Source: Mesostigma viride (Eukaryota; Streptophyta; Mesostigmatophyceae; Mesostigmatales; Mesostigmataceae). From it: a DNA stretch of 45,926 nucleotides. The translations under genes and the position numbers were made by a program. Location: contig RPFO01001473.1 in assembly GCA_009746045.1 (NCBI GenBank), forward strand, positions 1-45,926, given 5' to 3'. Positions 30,588 to 40,758 of this stretch are shown in pieces. The first letter of the stretch is position 1, and each line of letters begins with the position of its first letter. Under the pieces are notes generated by a model. The model did not search any database, was not told where the DNA came from, and worked only from the letters and a program-made list of their open reading frames with translations.

Positions 30588-33500
30588 CACTAGGAACTCG
30601 GGGGTGGTAAATTTACCACTTTTTATCACTTTTTACCACCTTTTTACCACCTCGAGGTGGTAAAAGAGGTCTAAGGGTGGTAAAAAGTGATAAAAAGTGA
30701 TAAAAAGTGATAAAAAGTGATAAAAAGTGATAAAAAGTGGTAAAAAAGTGGGTATATTTTACCACTTTTTACCACTTTGTGGTAAAAAGTGGTAAAGTGG
30801 TGGTAAAAGGCTTGTGCAAGTGGTAAAAAGTGATAAAAAGTGGTAAAACCGAAGAAGTGATAAAAAGTGGTAAAAAATACCACATGAGCATGCACACAAG
30901 TGGTAAAAACACAAGTGCTAAACCGACAAAAATGTCAGGCGTAAAACGACAAGAAAAGCATCTTTATTCATTCAATCATCAAAATATTGGCATGGTTGTC
31001 AGGTGAACCTGCTACATATGGTGTTTGTCAACCGTAGGAGACTTCTTGCGCCTGCGCCTGCCCCAACAGTATACCACGAGAAAAATCATGAGCTTTATTT
31101 CATTAAGTCATTAATGTGAAAAAAACTCAGCACCACTAAGGTGCATTATAGGGTTATCATACAATATAGCCAATGTACCATCAAAGCCGCGAGCCACGAG
31201 GTAGCCATGGCTGACAGCGGAGATCATAACTTTCTCGTTTGGGCACCGAAATCGGCTGTGAACATCACAATCGCTTCGTCTTTCTAAGACGCACACGCTG
31301 ATATAATTTTCCGAAGCTATTGCGCAATATGTGATGAGCAAACGCTCCTCGACACAGGCAGCCTGGCGGCTGCGCTAAGCCCTGAAAATACGTCTGCAGC
31401 TCCGGCTGCAGCCTCGCCCTCAGGTCCGGAAGGCAGTGGTGACACTAGTCGGGCACTGGTGGTCGCCCAGAGCCCTCATTTGATGCCCAGCACGTTGAAC
31501 GCGTTGTGTCGGCACAGCGACCCCCCTGCATTCAAACAAAGGCACACCGATAACCAAGAAAAGACTATGCAAATGTGTAGCCTTGTTCATTGAAATTATG
31601 GCTGGCTTACGCAAAGAGCGACTGTAAGATGACCTATACAGTGGGGCCGGAAACAGGTTGCTTGATGAGGACGTTAATCGGGCTTCGCTGGCCGGGAGTG
31701 TCTAGTGGTGAGAACCATTGCAGCGATCGCTTTCCCACCATTTACGAGGAAATAACCGCAAATGAAAAACCACTGAAACGGTCTAGCTAGTCAGTCATTA
31801 CATTAGCCATATGCCATGCATGTTTCCAAACGTCCAAGAACTGCACACGGTGCAAATGCAAAAATCCGGAGGACACGACTTCATTGCTTCATATTTGTAT
31901 GCAGAAGAATAAATAAGTGACATGCATTAAGGGCCCGCCTGCATAAAGGGCCTGCAGTCTGATTCGGGCCCAACGGCAGCACCGCCATAGAAGATAAGGG
32001 CCGGCAGTCTGATTCGGGCCCAACGGCAGCACCGCCATAGAAGATAAGGGCCCGCAGTCTGATGCGGGCCCCACGGCACCACCGCCATAGCAGAACTCGA
32101 AGGGGTCGTGGTGCGCGTGAAAGGTAATGTATGCCCTTTGTCGGTAGGTACCGTTGGGGTCAAATTGGGTGCCCCCAAAATCGGGCCGACGCGTCAAAAG
32201 ACTGAGGCCGTCGATGAGTGCCATCGTGCGGCTTGGGTAACTTCTGTTGGAAAACTTCAGGTAAGTTAACTTAATGCAAACCACTGGTCGCCCGCGTCGG
32301 GAACCGGCCCAACGGCTCTCCCGCAAAAAATTACGCGGCATACTGCATAAGTCGTCGGATCGAAACATTTCGACGGTCAAGATTTCATGATGAGGTTTGC
32401 GTTCAATTTGCCGCAGTTTGCAACCCAGAGAAAGTAGTCGTTGGACTCGTTGCCCACGATGAAACACAAACAAGCAAGCTGTTTCCGGCCCCACCGTCTA
32501 GGTCATCTAGTCGCTCTTCACGTCAGCCGGCCATTATTTCGCATGTAAGGCTACACATTTCCATCTCCATTCATATTCATAATCCTGCACGGCTCGACAG
32601 CGCGGACAAGATAACGGCAGGCTCGAGCTACCATGGTCCGGATTCTCCCGATTTCTGACCTGCGCTGGTTGTCTCCTTGATATTGGCAAAACTCTCCGGT
32701 AAGAGGTTTTTCGCAGTTTGGCTGTTTCGAAACGTTACTTAAGTGAGATGCCTTCGGATCAGGAGACTCACACAGCCGCGACATCATGCCAAAGGTCCTA
32801 TGTTCGATCCCTTGCTGGTAGCTTCTGAGCTTTCTTATTTTCTCTGTTCCGCGGAATCTCAGATTTGGGCCGCTAGCGTTTTCACGTTTGTTGCTTTCTG
32901 ATCCGACGACAACGTTGTGGCTTGCTCGTGTGACATCTGGCGCATGGTGTGATTCATGTGTATGGGCTGCTTTGCCATAAGAGTGAGTGTTGGGTCTTAA
33001 ATCGTATTCTACACATTTGCTGCATGGACCGTTAGGTGCTGGCGAGCTCTTCCTTGTAGAATTGTGATGTCTATGTCAAGGATTTGATATCTTTTTGTTC
33101 TCTTGCATATTGTGTCGCGGCTTGCTTGGATTCTTGCAGGCACCACGGGAATGAAATGGGAGGAGCGGTCAGCATGATGCCCTAGCAAGCGACCAGCTTC
33201 GTTAACCACTAGCTGCCATCGTATAAGATGAAAGGCAATGACGGATGTGTCATAAAGCCATAACAGTGTTGTATAGATGATTCATTAAATGATCAATGGT
33301 TACAATTTCAGAACAGCCTCTGAATGGCTAGTATGAATCGATAGGTTCTTGACGGCTATAAACATTTATTATTTAAACATTTTAATGAAGCGATTTTGAT
33401 TGCCCTGATTTGACCAGTGCTGTTGATTCACGTCCTGTTTTTTGATATTTTTCTCACGTTTTCTCCTTTTCTCACCTTTTTTGGGTCATCTCACCCGGGC

Positions 33501-33877
33501 GAGAAACGTGTTTTCTCACCCATTCTCAAAGCCGAGTTCCTAGTGAGATCTATCTGCGTTTTTTCCCTCCATATTTTTTACCATTTTTACCACCGTTTTT
33601 TTCACCTCCATGGTGGTAATTTTTTACCACCTGTTTTCACCCTCGTTTTTACCACCTGGTGGTATTTTTTTACCACGATGGCGGTCAGGTGGTAAAATGG
33701 AGGTGGTAAAGGCTTTTACCACCCCCTGTTTTACCACCTTTTACCACCTGTTTTACCCCTTTTTTACCACTTTTTATCACTTTTTATCACTTTTTATCAC
33801 TTTTTACCACTTTTTACCACCGGGTGATATAGATTTTACCACTTTTTACCACTTATATCACCCCCGAGTTCCTAGTG
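30588..33877 (-). mobile_element. Non-autonomous CACTA-like transposon, copy C
   Basis: The element is 3,290 bp with the same termini and subterminal arrays as copies A and B, in the orientation of B. It is flanked by GC (30586-30587 and 33878-33879). The left palindrome arm supplies the empty site (TTCTG GC ACTGCC on the equivalent strand), which proves a 2-bp target-site duplication. It is closer to copy A than to B in the 50-bp repeat number (three). Insertion splits the Cys-rich gene between a CxxC pair and postdates the palindrome, or was lost precisely from the left arm (less likely). Confidence 0.95.
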
Positions 33878-34825
33878 GCACTGCCTGCGAGGCCAGTAAA
33901 ACTTGTCACTGGAGGGGCCGTCGTGCGTGTTGTCCTGGGCGCGCTCTGCCATCTTGTGGAGTTCCTCGTTGTACTGGAACACCTCATCGATATGGCCCTT
34001 GTACTCCCAATACTGCATGCCGCGAGACATGGCCTTGCTGATGACCACGTTGTTGTCGACATACTGGGCCAGGAACTCGTTGCGGCAGATCCCACAAACG
34101 ACGTCGCCAACCACGAGCTTGGCAACACGGAAATGGGAAGTGGTCTCCAGCATCTGAGGGGTGACCTCCTTCACCACTTCGTGCGCGTGGAGAGCAGGAT
34201 TCTTGCACACAGCGCACATGCACTTGGACAGAGGGTAGCCGGTGGGAGGAGGCGGGAGACGCTTGGGCTCATATTCGTACTTGTAAATCTGCAAGCCCGT
34301 GTCAAAATTCTTGACAGTCTCCTGCACCTGCTCCGTGGGAGGAGAGGGACCTAGTGCATCCACCTTGTCGCTCAGTTCATCCAGAGCGCACCCCCGGCAC
34401 TGCATCTCCCCGTTCTCCTTCTTGCACACTGCCCTCTCCGGCACCTTTTTGCAGGTGACGCAATGCACCAGAGGAAACTTGGAATCGCCACTACCATTTG
34501 GCCACACATGGCCTGCTGGAGGCCAAATGTCAGAGTCCTTAAACCGAGGGGCGAATAGCCCAGGGAGAGGAGCAGGCACGTACACAGGCGCAGGCACTGG
34601 CGCAGCAGGCACTGGCACTGGCACAATCACAGGCACTGGCGCTGGCACAGGCGCAGGCACTGGCACAAGCGCAGGAGCTATGGCGGAACAACCAGTCCTA
34701 GTTCTTGTGCAGCGAGGATATGGCAATCCATAGCATCTGGGAGAACCAAGCCCATGCAAGGCCCTAGTCCGTGCCCTAGTCTGAGGCCCGAACAATGGCC
34801 CAGCTGCTGCATCAACGGGAAACAT
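33878..34825 (-). pseudogene. Cys-rich zinc-knuckle protein, 5' part (right arm)
   Basis: From the ATG at 34825 the frame is open without the left-arm frameshift for about 316 codons up to the CACTA insertion. It includes the Pro/Val/Ala repeat and four CxxC knuckles. Without the transposon the protein would have been about 396 residues. The gene is therefore intact in sequence but broken by insertion, while the left copy is uninterrupted but frameshifted. Confidence 0.7.
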
Positions 34826-35296
34826 GGCGGTCTGCTGTTGTTTTCTGCGCTGGCTATGGCTGTTCTGTGGTGTGATGGTGCATTTGGTAGGCCTGCACGA
34901 CCTTTGTACCTGTGGAAACTGGCCCTCCCACGAGATCTTCATCGGACGGCTGGGATCGATCCTCTAGAAGGTTCCATGGCGCGGCGCGGCGCGGCGCGGT
35001 AGTGACGTGGCGGAATGCCGTGCCACGGTACTCGGACCAGTATCCATGATACTGGTCCGGCCGTACCGGCGCCGCGCCGTATCCGAGATACGCCGTACTA
35101 TCATGGGAGATCTGAATTGCCGTGGACCGTCCGATCTCCGCCGCGTGGCAGCGTCCCGTGGGAGATCGTCGGTCCACGGAATATTCCGCGAAGATGCCGT
35201 GGGGCGGGGTACAAAGGTCCGACACCACGTCAAAGTGGGCACTTCTCGCCTGCTCCAGCATCCCAACAGCACTAGCACCACTACCACAAAGAAGAC
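34826..35296. promoter_or_regulatory. Bidirectional promoter, Cys-rich / F-box-like 1 (right arm)
   Basis: Mirror of 23835-24305. The plus-strand GGTACAAAGGTC box lies at 35208-35219, 77 bp before the F-box-like 1 start, and its partner points toward the Cys-rich gene. The 27-bp palindrome is at 35033-35059. Confidence 0.6.
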
Positions 35297-35932
35297 ATGG
35301 CCGCTGCCACTTTTAACAGCCTGCCAGCTGAGATTGTGCACGAAATCGTGGAGTTGGCATGGCCTGCCATGTGTGGTGTCAGCAAGGAGCTGCAAGTGCC
35401 GTGGGACGCTGTCAAAGCTAAGACAGAGCAGCGAATGATGCAGCTGTTGGATGCTATTGCCAATGAGCTTGAGGGGCGCTTCCTCTCTAAGCGCAGGCAG
35501 CCAGGGCCGTTTTGCCACTATACAGGATGGGCCCTGCGCAACTTTGCCATCGCCATCGCTCAAGGCGGTGTGCAGTCCCTTTCCACTTTTGAGAAGAGGA
35601 TGGACGCCTGCAAGTATGGCGATAGGCGTATGGAGGTGGCAACTCTGGCCATCGACCTAGAGGTTAAGCTGTCTGACCGCGTTTGCGCGATTCCCCGCCT
35701 GTGGGATGTGATGAAGGAGTATGTTGAATCCATTCCTCAGGTGGATAAGGATAAGACCGCAGAGGAGCATTGCCGTGTGCTCGTGGACCTCGTGAAGGCC
35801 GAGTACCACGCCTATCTGCCTGTCAACTTTTCCCCCGCTGTCTGCGAGAGGGAACTGAGGGTCATGAATGCCACCTGCGACAAGATGTACGACAAGTTCT
35901 GTCGCCGCCTGGCCCTGGAGGGGGTTCACTAA
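35297..35932 (+). CDS. F-box-like protein 1 (right arm)
   Basis: 211 residues, intact. Compared with the left copy it has substitutions clustered near residues 25-32 (AWPAMCGVSKE instead of AWPHGCGVSKQ) and one at residue 48 (M for K), with few elsewhere. The LPAEI core is kept. The cluster next to the F-box core is the main coding difference between the arms that keeps the frame, so the two copies may differ in partner binding (inference). Confidence 0.65.
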   Translation: MAAATFNSLPAEIVHEIVELAWPAMCGVSKELQVPWDAVKAKTEQRMMQLLDAIANELEGRFLSKRRQPGPFCHYTGWALRNFAIAIAQGGVQSLSTFEKRMDACKYGDRRMEVATLAIDLEVKLSDRVCAIPRLWDVMKEYVESIPQVDKDKTAEEHCRVLVDLVKAEYHAYLPVNFSPAVCERELRVMNATCDKMYDKFCRRLALEGVH

Positions 35933-36638
35933 CTAAGTGCCCCTTTGGAATAGACAAAGTCCCCTATGGGCATTAAGCCTTATTATGATTCTAATGGAAA
36001 TCCATGACTTTGTCTCTATCTCATGGCGTCTCATAGTACAATTGCACTAGGATTCGTAGTACAGACAGTATATTCGAAGTAGAAATGCAGCGGGTGATAC
36101 TACAGGTAGTACAGATTACTACAAACACGTACTGCACGTACATTGTAAGATTTCCCGCTAGATTCCGTCCAATTGTCATGCCAGACTGCCGCGTGGCAGT
36201 CTGAACGGTCTGACATGACAGTCCGTACAACGCCGTATCCGTCAGCTGCCGGTTCGGACGGCCTGCCATGTCAGTACCGTGCCACGTCAGATCTGACAGC
36301 GTGCCACGTCAGTCCGCGCCGCGCCGGTTCCGCCGCGTGTCGGTTACGAAGATCTGCCACGACAGTCAGCGCACTGTCCCGTCTGACACCTGTCCGATCT
36401 GTCAGTCTGCCATGACAGTCCGTATCCCTGTCACGTAACTGCCGACGCGGCGCGACAGTTTCCTTCTAGCGACCGTCCCACGGCATATTCGTGGGAATAT
36501 TCCCGGAATATGCCGGGAATATGCCGTTCGTCCTCCTCCCCACGAGGCCAAAAGCCCAAACACGACCAAAAATGCAGCCAAACCCTCACGAACCACTCAG
36601 AACAGCAGCAGGATACCACTATCAGCAGCTAGCCAGCT
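35933..36638. other. Intergenic region and promoter of the right-arm RING-like gene
   Basis: Mirror of 22492-23198. It holds the 3' flank of F-box-like gene 1, the CTGACGTGGCA-type repeat field (36160-36420) and the GGAATATTCC-type palindromes (36480-36530). Several single-base differences from the left arm fall here. No gene is seen. Confidence 0.5.
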
Positions 36639-38178
36639 ATGGCGACGACCAAGAACATGAGGCCCAGGAACCTGAGCGTACGTATTTCCCCATGCATGTC
36701 TGTTTTTGTGTTTCCTTGGTTTGTTTTTTGGGCATTTTCAGCAGCTGACAGGAACGCCATTGGCATTTTCTATTCATTCTTTGCAGGCTGGAACCCCTCT
36801 GACGACCTTTTTGACCACAACGACTACGACCACCTGGACGACGCAGGCACGGAAGTCAATTCGCACGCTGCGATCGACGACCTGGTGGCTCAGTCTCGCC
36901 CTGCGGCTGCTCCCAGTACGTGGTCTGCTGTTTTATGCATCCCTTTTCGATTGCCTGCTGGATTTTGCAGTTGATGGCCACTATCTGTTGGATGTTGCAG
37001 GTGATGGCCACTATCTGATACATTTTGCAGTTGTCTGTGTGTTTTCCTTTGCATGCAGGCCTGCTGCGTGGTGGCCCCAGCTCCCGTTCTCGTTCTGGAG
37101 GCGCTGGGCCCAGCGGTGGGGACTTAGCCGCATTGCAGCGCCAGCTGAGGGAGACGCAGGAGGAGTTGGAGCGCGAGAGGAACCGCAGCAGGCGTCGTTC
37201 TTTCTCCCCTGATCCCACTCGCGAAGAGCTCAAGAAGATGCGCTTGGCTCTCGAGGAGGCGAACCACAAGATCACGTGGTTCGAGAAGAGGCTGGCGTGC
37301 TGCGACATCTGCACCGAGCCCTTCGGCACGGAGGGGAAGTACCCCATCATCTACCTCGTGGAGGGCGTCCACACCTGCGTCCCTCAGCACTGCAACAAGT
37401 GCGCTGATATGCTCGAGGCCCACGCTCTGGAGTATAATTCTACCAGGCCCAACGCCCGTGTGATTGGCAAGCGCTGCCCAGAATGCAAGGAGCTCCTGAT
37501 GCGCACTGGCAGCCAGTACAAGCGCAATGTGGGTGTCGACAGACTCACATTCACCCTTGTGAATGTGCGTCTGTGCGCTCGCGGGTGCGGCGGCGAGGTC
37601 GTGTTCGGCGAGGAGGCGATTCACGACAACACCTGCGCCAAGCTTGTCAGGCCCTGCCCCAACAAGCTTTCTCTCCCTGGTGATAACGGCACCGTGACCA
37701 TCCTGGGCTGCACCTACCAGGCCACCAGCCGCGAGGACTTGGATCGCCACCTGCGCGTGGTGGACAACGTGTCAGAGTGTGGTTTCCGTGGTCTGCCGGC
37801 CGCCATCGCCGCCGCCGCCGCCGCTGCTGCTCCTCCTGCTGCTCCTGCTGCTGCTCCTGCTGCTGCTCCTGCTGCTCGCGCTTCTTTCGCTGTTCGCGCT
37901 GTGGGGGGAATGCGGATTACCCCGCGGGAGTCAACGGTTTCCTGTCCGCCCTGCAGTACATCAGGGATCACCCCCAACTGCAGTGCTCCGGGTCTGCGGG
38001 CAATGCACTGGCTGTGGCCTTCTTTGAGGCACTCGGCGGTGGCGTTGGGTGGGACGCGCTGGCCGTGAGGCGGTTGGTGGAACGCTTCCGCGATGCGACG
38101 AGGCGCATTGTTGAGAGGGACGCACAGTTGGTTGCTAATGTTCAGCCCCAGGAGGTGATTGTGGTTGAGGATGAGTAG
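36639..38178 (+). pseudogene. RING/TRAF-like protein, right-arm copy with exon-1 frameshift
   Basis: The exon layout is the same as on the left (exon 1 36639-36677, then exons in the mirrored positions), but exon 1 is 39 instead of 40 nt because of one missing A (ACGACCAAG against ACGACACAAG). Spliced with the same junctions, the ATG at 36639 no longer joins the RING frame. The exon carrying the RING (from about 37061) is intact. A different start or acceptor could rescue it: two extra TTGCAG acceptors in a duplicated GATGGCCACTATCTG block at 36960-37035 are candidates. The poly-Ala frame change near 37910 is present as in the left copy. Confidence 0.55.
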
Positions 38179-38279
38179 GGGGTCTAGAAAGGGGAAGGGG
38201 CTATTCCTCCCTGTAGTGAGTGTGCCCTTGGAGGCACCTCGTTGAGGACATGGTTGATTAGGACTTTGCCTATTGTACA

Positions 38280-38317
38280 TTGTAATAAATAAGACTCATT
38301 GCATGCAAATCCAACAC
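38280..38317 (+). terminator. 3'-end / poly(A) motif of the right-arm RING-like gene
   Basis: TTGTAATAAATAAGACTC plus the TTGCATGCAAATCC block, mirror of 20814-20851. It lies about 100 bp after the last stop. Confidence 0.6.
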
Positions 38318-38444
38318 CAATGCATCATTAGATAGGAACCCGCGGCCCGCGAATAGGACTTGAACGGATATCCCATGATACTAGAGGTTCCCACGATACT
38401 GGCGCCTGTCACAGTACGGCCAGGTGGACGGCCGGGTGGACGGT

Positions 38445-38541
38445 GGGGTCGCCCTAGGGTTTAGTAGTATGGGGTCACCCACCCCCCTCCCACGACACAA
38501 CCCATGCGCGACCCCATACTACAAAACCCTAAGGTGACCCC
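38445..38541. repeat. Small inverted repeat spanning the palindrome boundary
   Basis: Arms 38445-38478 and 38508-38541 match at about 30 of 34 positions, separated by a 29-base spacer. The outer limit of the giant palindrome (38469) falls inside the first arm. The left-arm counterpart keeps only the outer two-thirds of this arm before piggyBac sequence starts. Confidence 0.8.
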
Positions 38542-38849
38542 ATTTGCCGTACGGACCTACTTGCCATGCCATGCCAGTCTGCCACGTGGCGCATATGGAG
38601 TCGGTGACAGGCGCTAGCATACAATCTCGTTGGTGACGGGCAGCAGCATCAAGCGGCATGGGTGACATGCGACAGCAGGTAGTGTCATGAGTGACAGGCG
38701 ACAGTGTTACTCTATGGGTATTGTTGCTATATGACTCATTGGAATAGTTCAAGTCCCATGCACATAAGGAAAATGTCATTTCATTACAATAAGAATAATA
38801 AGGAATAGGCCATTACTAGACCCCTTTGCAGGCACGCAGGCCTGGCTGT
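38542..38849. other. Intergenic region 3' of the MYND gene
   Basis: The region contains scattered GGTGACAGGCGC-type words like those in the 29-bp minisatellite. It also contains the MYND gene's 3' end, which on the minus strand reads TTGTAATGAAATGACATTTT and includes TGTAA. No gene is seen. Confidence 0.5.
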
Positions 38850-39644
38850 TTAGCGGTTGTACATGCGCAGGCAGGGCGTCTGGCGGCCCTCAAACCCAGT
38901 GCAATCGTCTTTCACACGCAGAGTGTCCCCGCGCAGGGGGAACTTCACACCAGAGGTGCAAGTCCACACGTGGGTCAGCAGAGTGCAGTCCGCCTTGTGG
39001 ATCTTCCAGTGCGCAACCTGGCACTCGCGGGAGCAGTACCGCGCATCCTGGCAGCTGGCGCACCTGCGCTTCACCTCTCTCTTGCCCTTCTTCTCACACC
39101 CCGGCGCAGCGCAGAAACCGCGAACCGACTCGGGGAAAGGACCAATGGGGCTGTCCAAAATGGGCGTGCGCACTGTGATCACCACCTTCTCGCAGGGGCG
39201 GGTATAGGGAAACGCCGTCCTCGCAACGATCTTGTCCGCGTCCTTGGGCACGCGGAAGGACAGGCCAATCCTGGTAACCAGGTCGATGAACCCGTCGTCC
39301 TCCTTCTTCTCGCGAAGGAGGACGCACAGAAGCATGAACTCGCTCTCAGGGCGAATGTGGGACAGGATCTGACTGCGAACGCAGTACTTCCTGCTGATCG
39401 CAGTGCGTACGTCAATGAATTCAAACTCCAACTGGCGGTCCAGAGCCGTAAAGGAGTCGAAACGAACCAGCACGCAAAAGGGGGTTTTCAACTTCTTTTC
39501 CCACTCATTCACGCAGCTGTACAAATTGCTGGAGTTTTCCATGGCCTTGCGCACCACCAAGCGGTACCAGCCCCCGCACAACTCCGCGAACAGGTCGGAG
39601 TGATCCTGAGGGAGCTCATTGGCAATCAGAGGGGTGGAATCCAT
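38850..39644 (-). CDS. MYND-type zinc-finger protein
   Basis: 264 residues from the ATG at 39644. The C-terminal part holds a complete MYND finger: C178, C183, C195, C198, C204, C208, H212, H216 and C220, with the typical YCSRECQVAHWKIHKADC core. MYND fingers mediate protein contacts, often in transcriptional repressors, methyltransferases or proteasome-linked factors, and they are common in large algal viruses and in algae. The N-terminal 175 residues match nothing I recognise. The gene diverges from the RING-like gene at 40090 across a 445-bp shared promoter. Confidence 0.85.
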   Translation of the reverse strand: MDSTPLIANELPQDHSDLFAELCGGWYRLVVRKAMENSSNLYSCVNEWEKKLKTPFCVLVRFDSFTALDRQLEFEFIDVRTAISRKYCVRSQILSHIRPESEFMLLCVLLREKKEDDGFIDLVTRIGLSFRVPKDADKIVARTAFPYTRPCEKVVITVRTPILDSPIGPFPESVRGFCAAPGCEKKGKREVKRRCASCQDARYCSRECQVAHWKIHKADCTLLTHVWTCTSGVKFPLRGDTLRVKDDCTGFEGRQTPCLRMYNR

Positions 39645-40089
39645 AGCGGCTGACAGTCTGTGCGTGCTCGTGCGGATTGGCGTGGTTTGGCTGCCAAACT
39701 CGCCCTCCTCCGCTTATGTGCCCGCACCCCCCCGCCCCGCCCAATAGTCCCGTGCCACGCGGCAGGTCCGGATTGGTGGGACGGAATATTCCCACGGAAT
39801 ATCCGCGGAGCGCCGCGCCTTCTAGAAGGGCGCCGCGCCGGGAATATTCCCATGAATATCCCGTGGAAGCGCCGCGCCACCGCCACGTGGCAGCGTCCCA
39901 TTGGTCCGCTTGGAATATTCGTGGGAATATGCCGCCGTGTCGTGCCCGCGTGACACGCGTCGGACTCCCATTGGACTGTCGTGGGTGTCGCGCGCTTCGC
40001 GCGGGCCTCGGCAGGGATAAAACGCGGAGGCGGGCGTTTGGGGGTCCCAATCCGCCCAGCACCACTCAAAACCAACTCCTCTCACTGCA
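39645..40089. promoter_or_regulatory. Bidirectional promoter, MYND / RING-like gene
   Basis: Toward the right there is GATAAAA (40016-40022), CGCGGAG and GGGCGTTTGGGGGT (40032-40045), as in F-box-like gene 2. Toward the left, read on the minus strand at about 39694-39716, ATAAGCGGAGGAGGGCG plus AGTTTGG is a weaker version. Three GGAATATTCC/GGAATATCC palindromes lie between (39782-39806, 39839-39858, 39911-39932), plus CCACGTGGC (39884), TTCTAGAAGG and GGCGCCGCGCC. Confidence 0.7.
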
Positions 40090-40758
40090 ATGGAGCCCTC
40101 CCGCGATAAGCCGGCTATGGCGGCAACGGATGTCCCTCCTGCCAAGCGCCAGCCGCCTGCAAACGGCAATGGCGAGCAGTCCCCCGCCATGAAGGTGTAC
40201 CTGAAACAGCGGGACACCGAGGACAAGGTGGCAAAGTTCCTGGGGGCTGTGAAAACCAAGCAGGGGCACGCAAACACGCACGAATTCGATGAGAAGTACA
40301 AGCGGGACGCGCACATGCACGATATCCAAGTGCTGCCGGGCGGCGAGATTTTCTGCGAGAATGCCGCATCGGTGGGCGCCTTCCTCTGCGATTCGGGCGT
40401 TTTTGGGAAGAGCGCGCGCGCAGAACCGCCTGCACAGAACAGGGCTGGCAGTGTGCGGGGGCCTGTTACTTGCGGCGTGTGCAAGAAGCACACCGATTTC
40501 CTGCTGGATCCGCAGCAGGATGCCAGCGGAGGGGAGGACCCTCAGGAGCATATCCATATCCACGGTGTGTGTGTGGATTGCGCTGTGCAGACCATAGAAA
40601 AGAGCGGCAAGCGCGGCATGTGGTGCCCCTTGTGCGCTGCGGACCCTTTGATCGAAGTGCTGATCGATTTGGGCCGCGCAAAACACCTTTCGGAGGCCCC
40701 GTACTTTGTGTACAGCCCCGAGAAGAGCCTGCTGGCTGCTGCTTATGAGGATATGTGA
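40090..40758 (+). CDS. RING-like zinc-binding protein
   Basis: 222 residues from the ATG at 40090. The N-terminal half is charged and has no known domain. The C-terminal half has C128-x2-C131, a His-rich stretch ending H158, C161-x2-C164 and C179-P-x-C182 (WCPLC). This spacing is like a RING or RING-related finger and resembles that of the RING-like gene in the palindrome (CDIC .. CNKC .. CPEC). It may act as an E3-like adaptor (inference). AATAAAG follows 14 bp after the stop, and a CCCACAATGAGCCCCAC block lies about 50 bp after it. That block is shared with the 3' side of F-box-like gene 2 (27284-27300). Confidence 0.6.
   Translation: MEPSRDKPAMAATDVPPAKRQPPANGNGEQSPAMKVYLKQRDTEDKVAKFLGAVKTKQGHANTHEFDEKYKRDAHMHDIQVLPGGEIFCENAASVGAFLCDSGVFGKSARAEPPAQNRAGSVRGPVTCGVCKKHTDFLLDPQQDASGGEDPQEHIHIHGVCVDCAVQTIEKSGKRGMWCPLCAADPLIEVLIDLGRAKHLSEAPYFVYSPEKSLLAAAYEDM

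Larger units (their letters stand above)
27919..38469. repeat. Right arm of giant palindrome (10,551 bp with insertion)
   Basis: This is the reverse complement of 20662-27918 plus the 3,290-bp CACTA copy C and its GC duplication; without them it is 7,259 bp. Identity ends at 38469 (..TAGTAGTA) and unique sequence follows. Unlike the left side, the sequence outside continues with genes of the same style. Confidence 0.97.
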
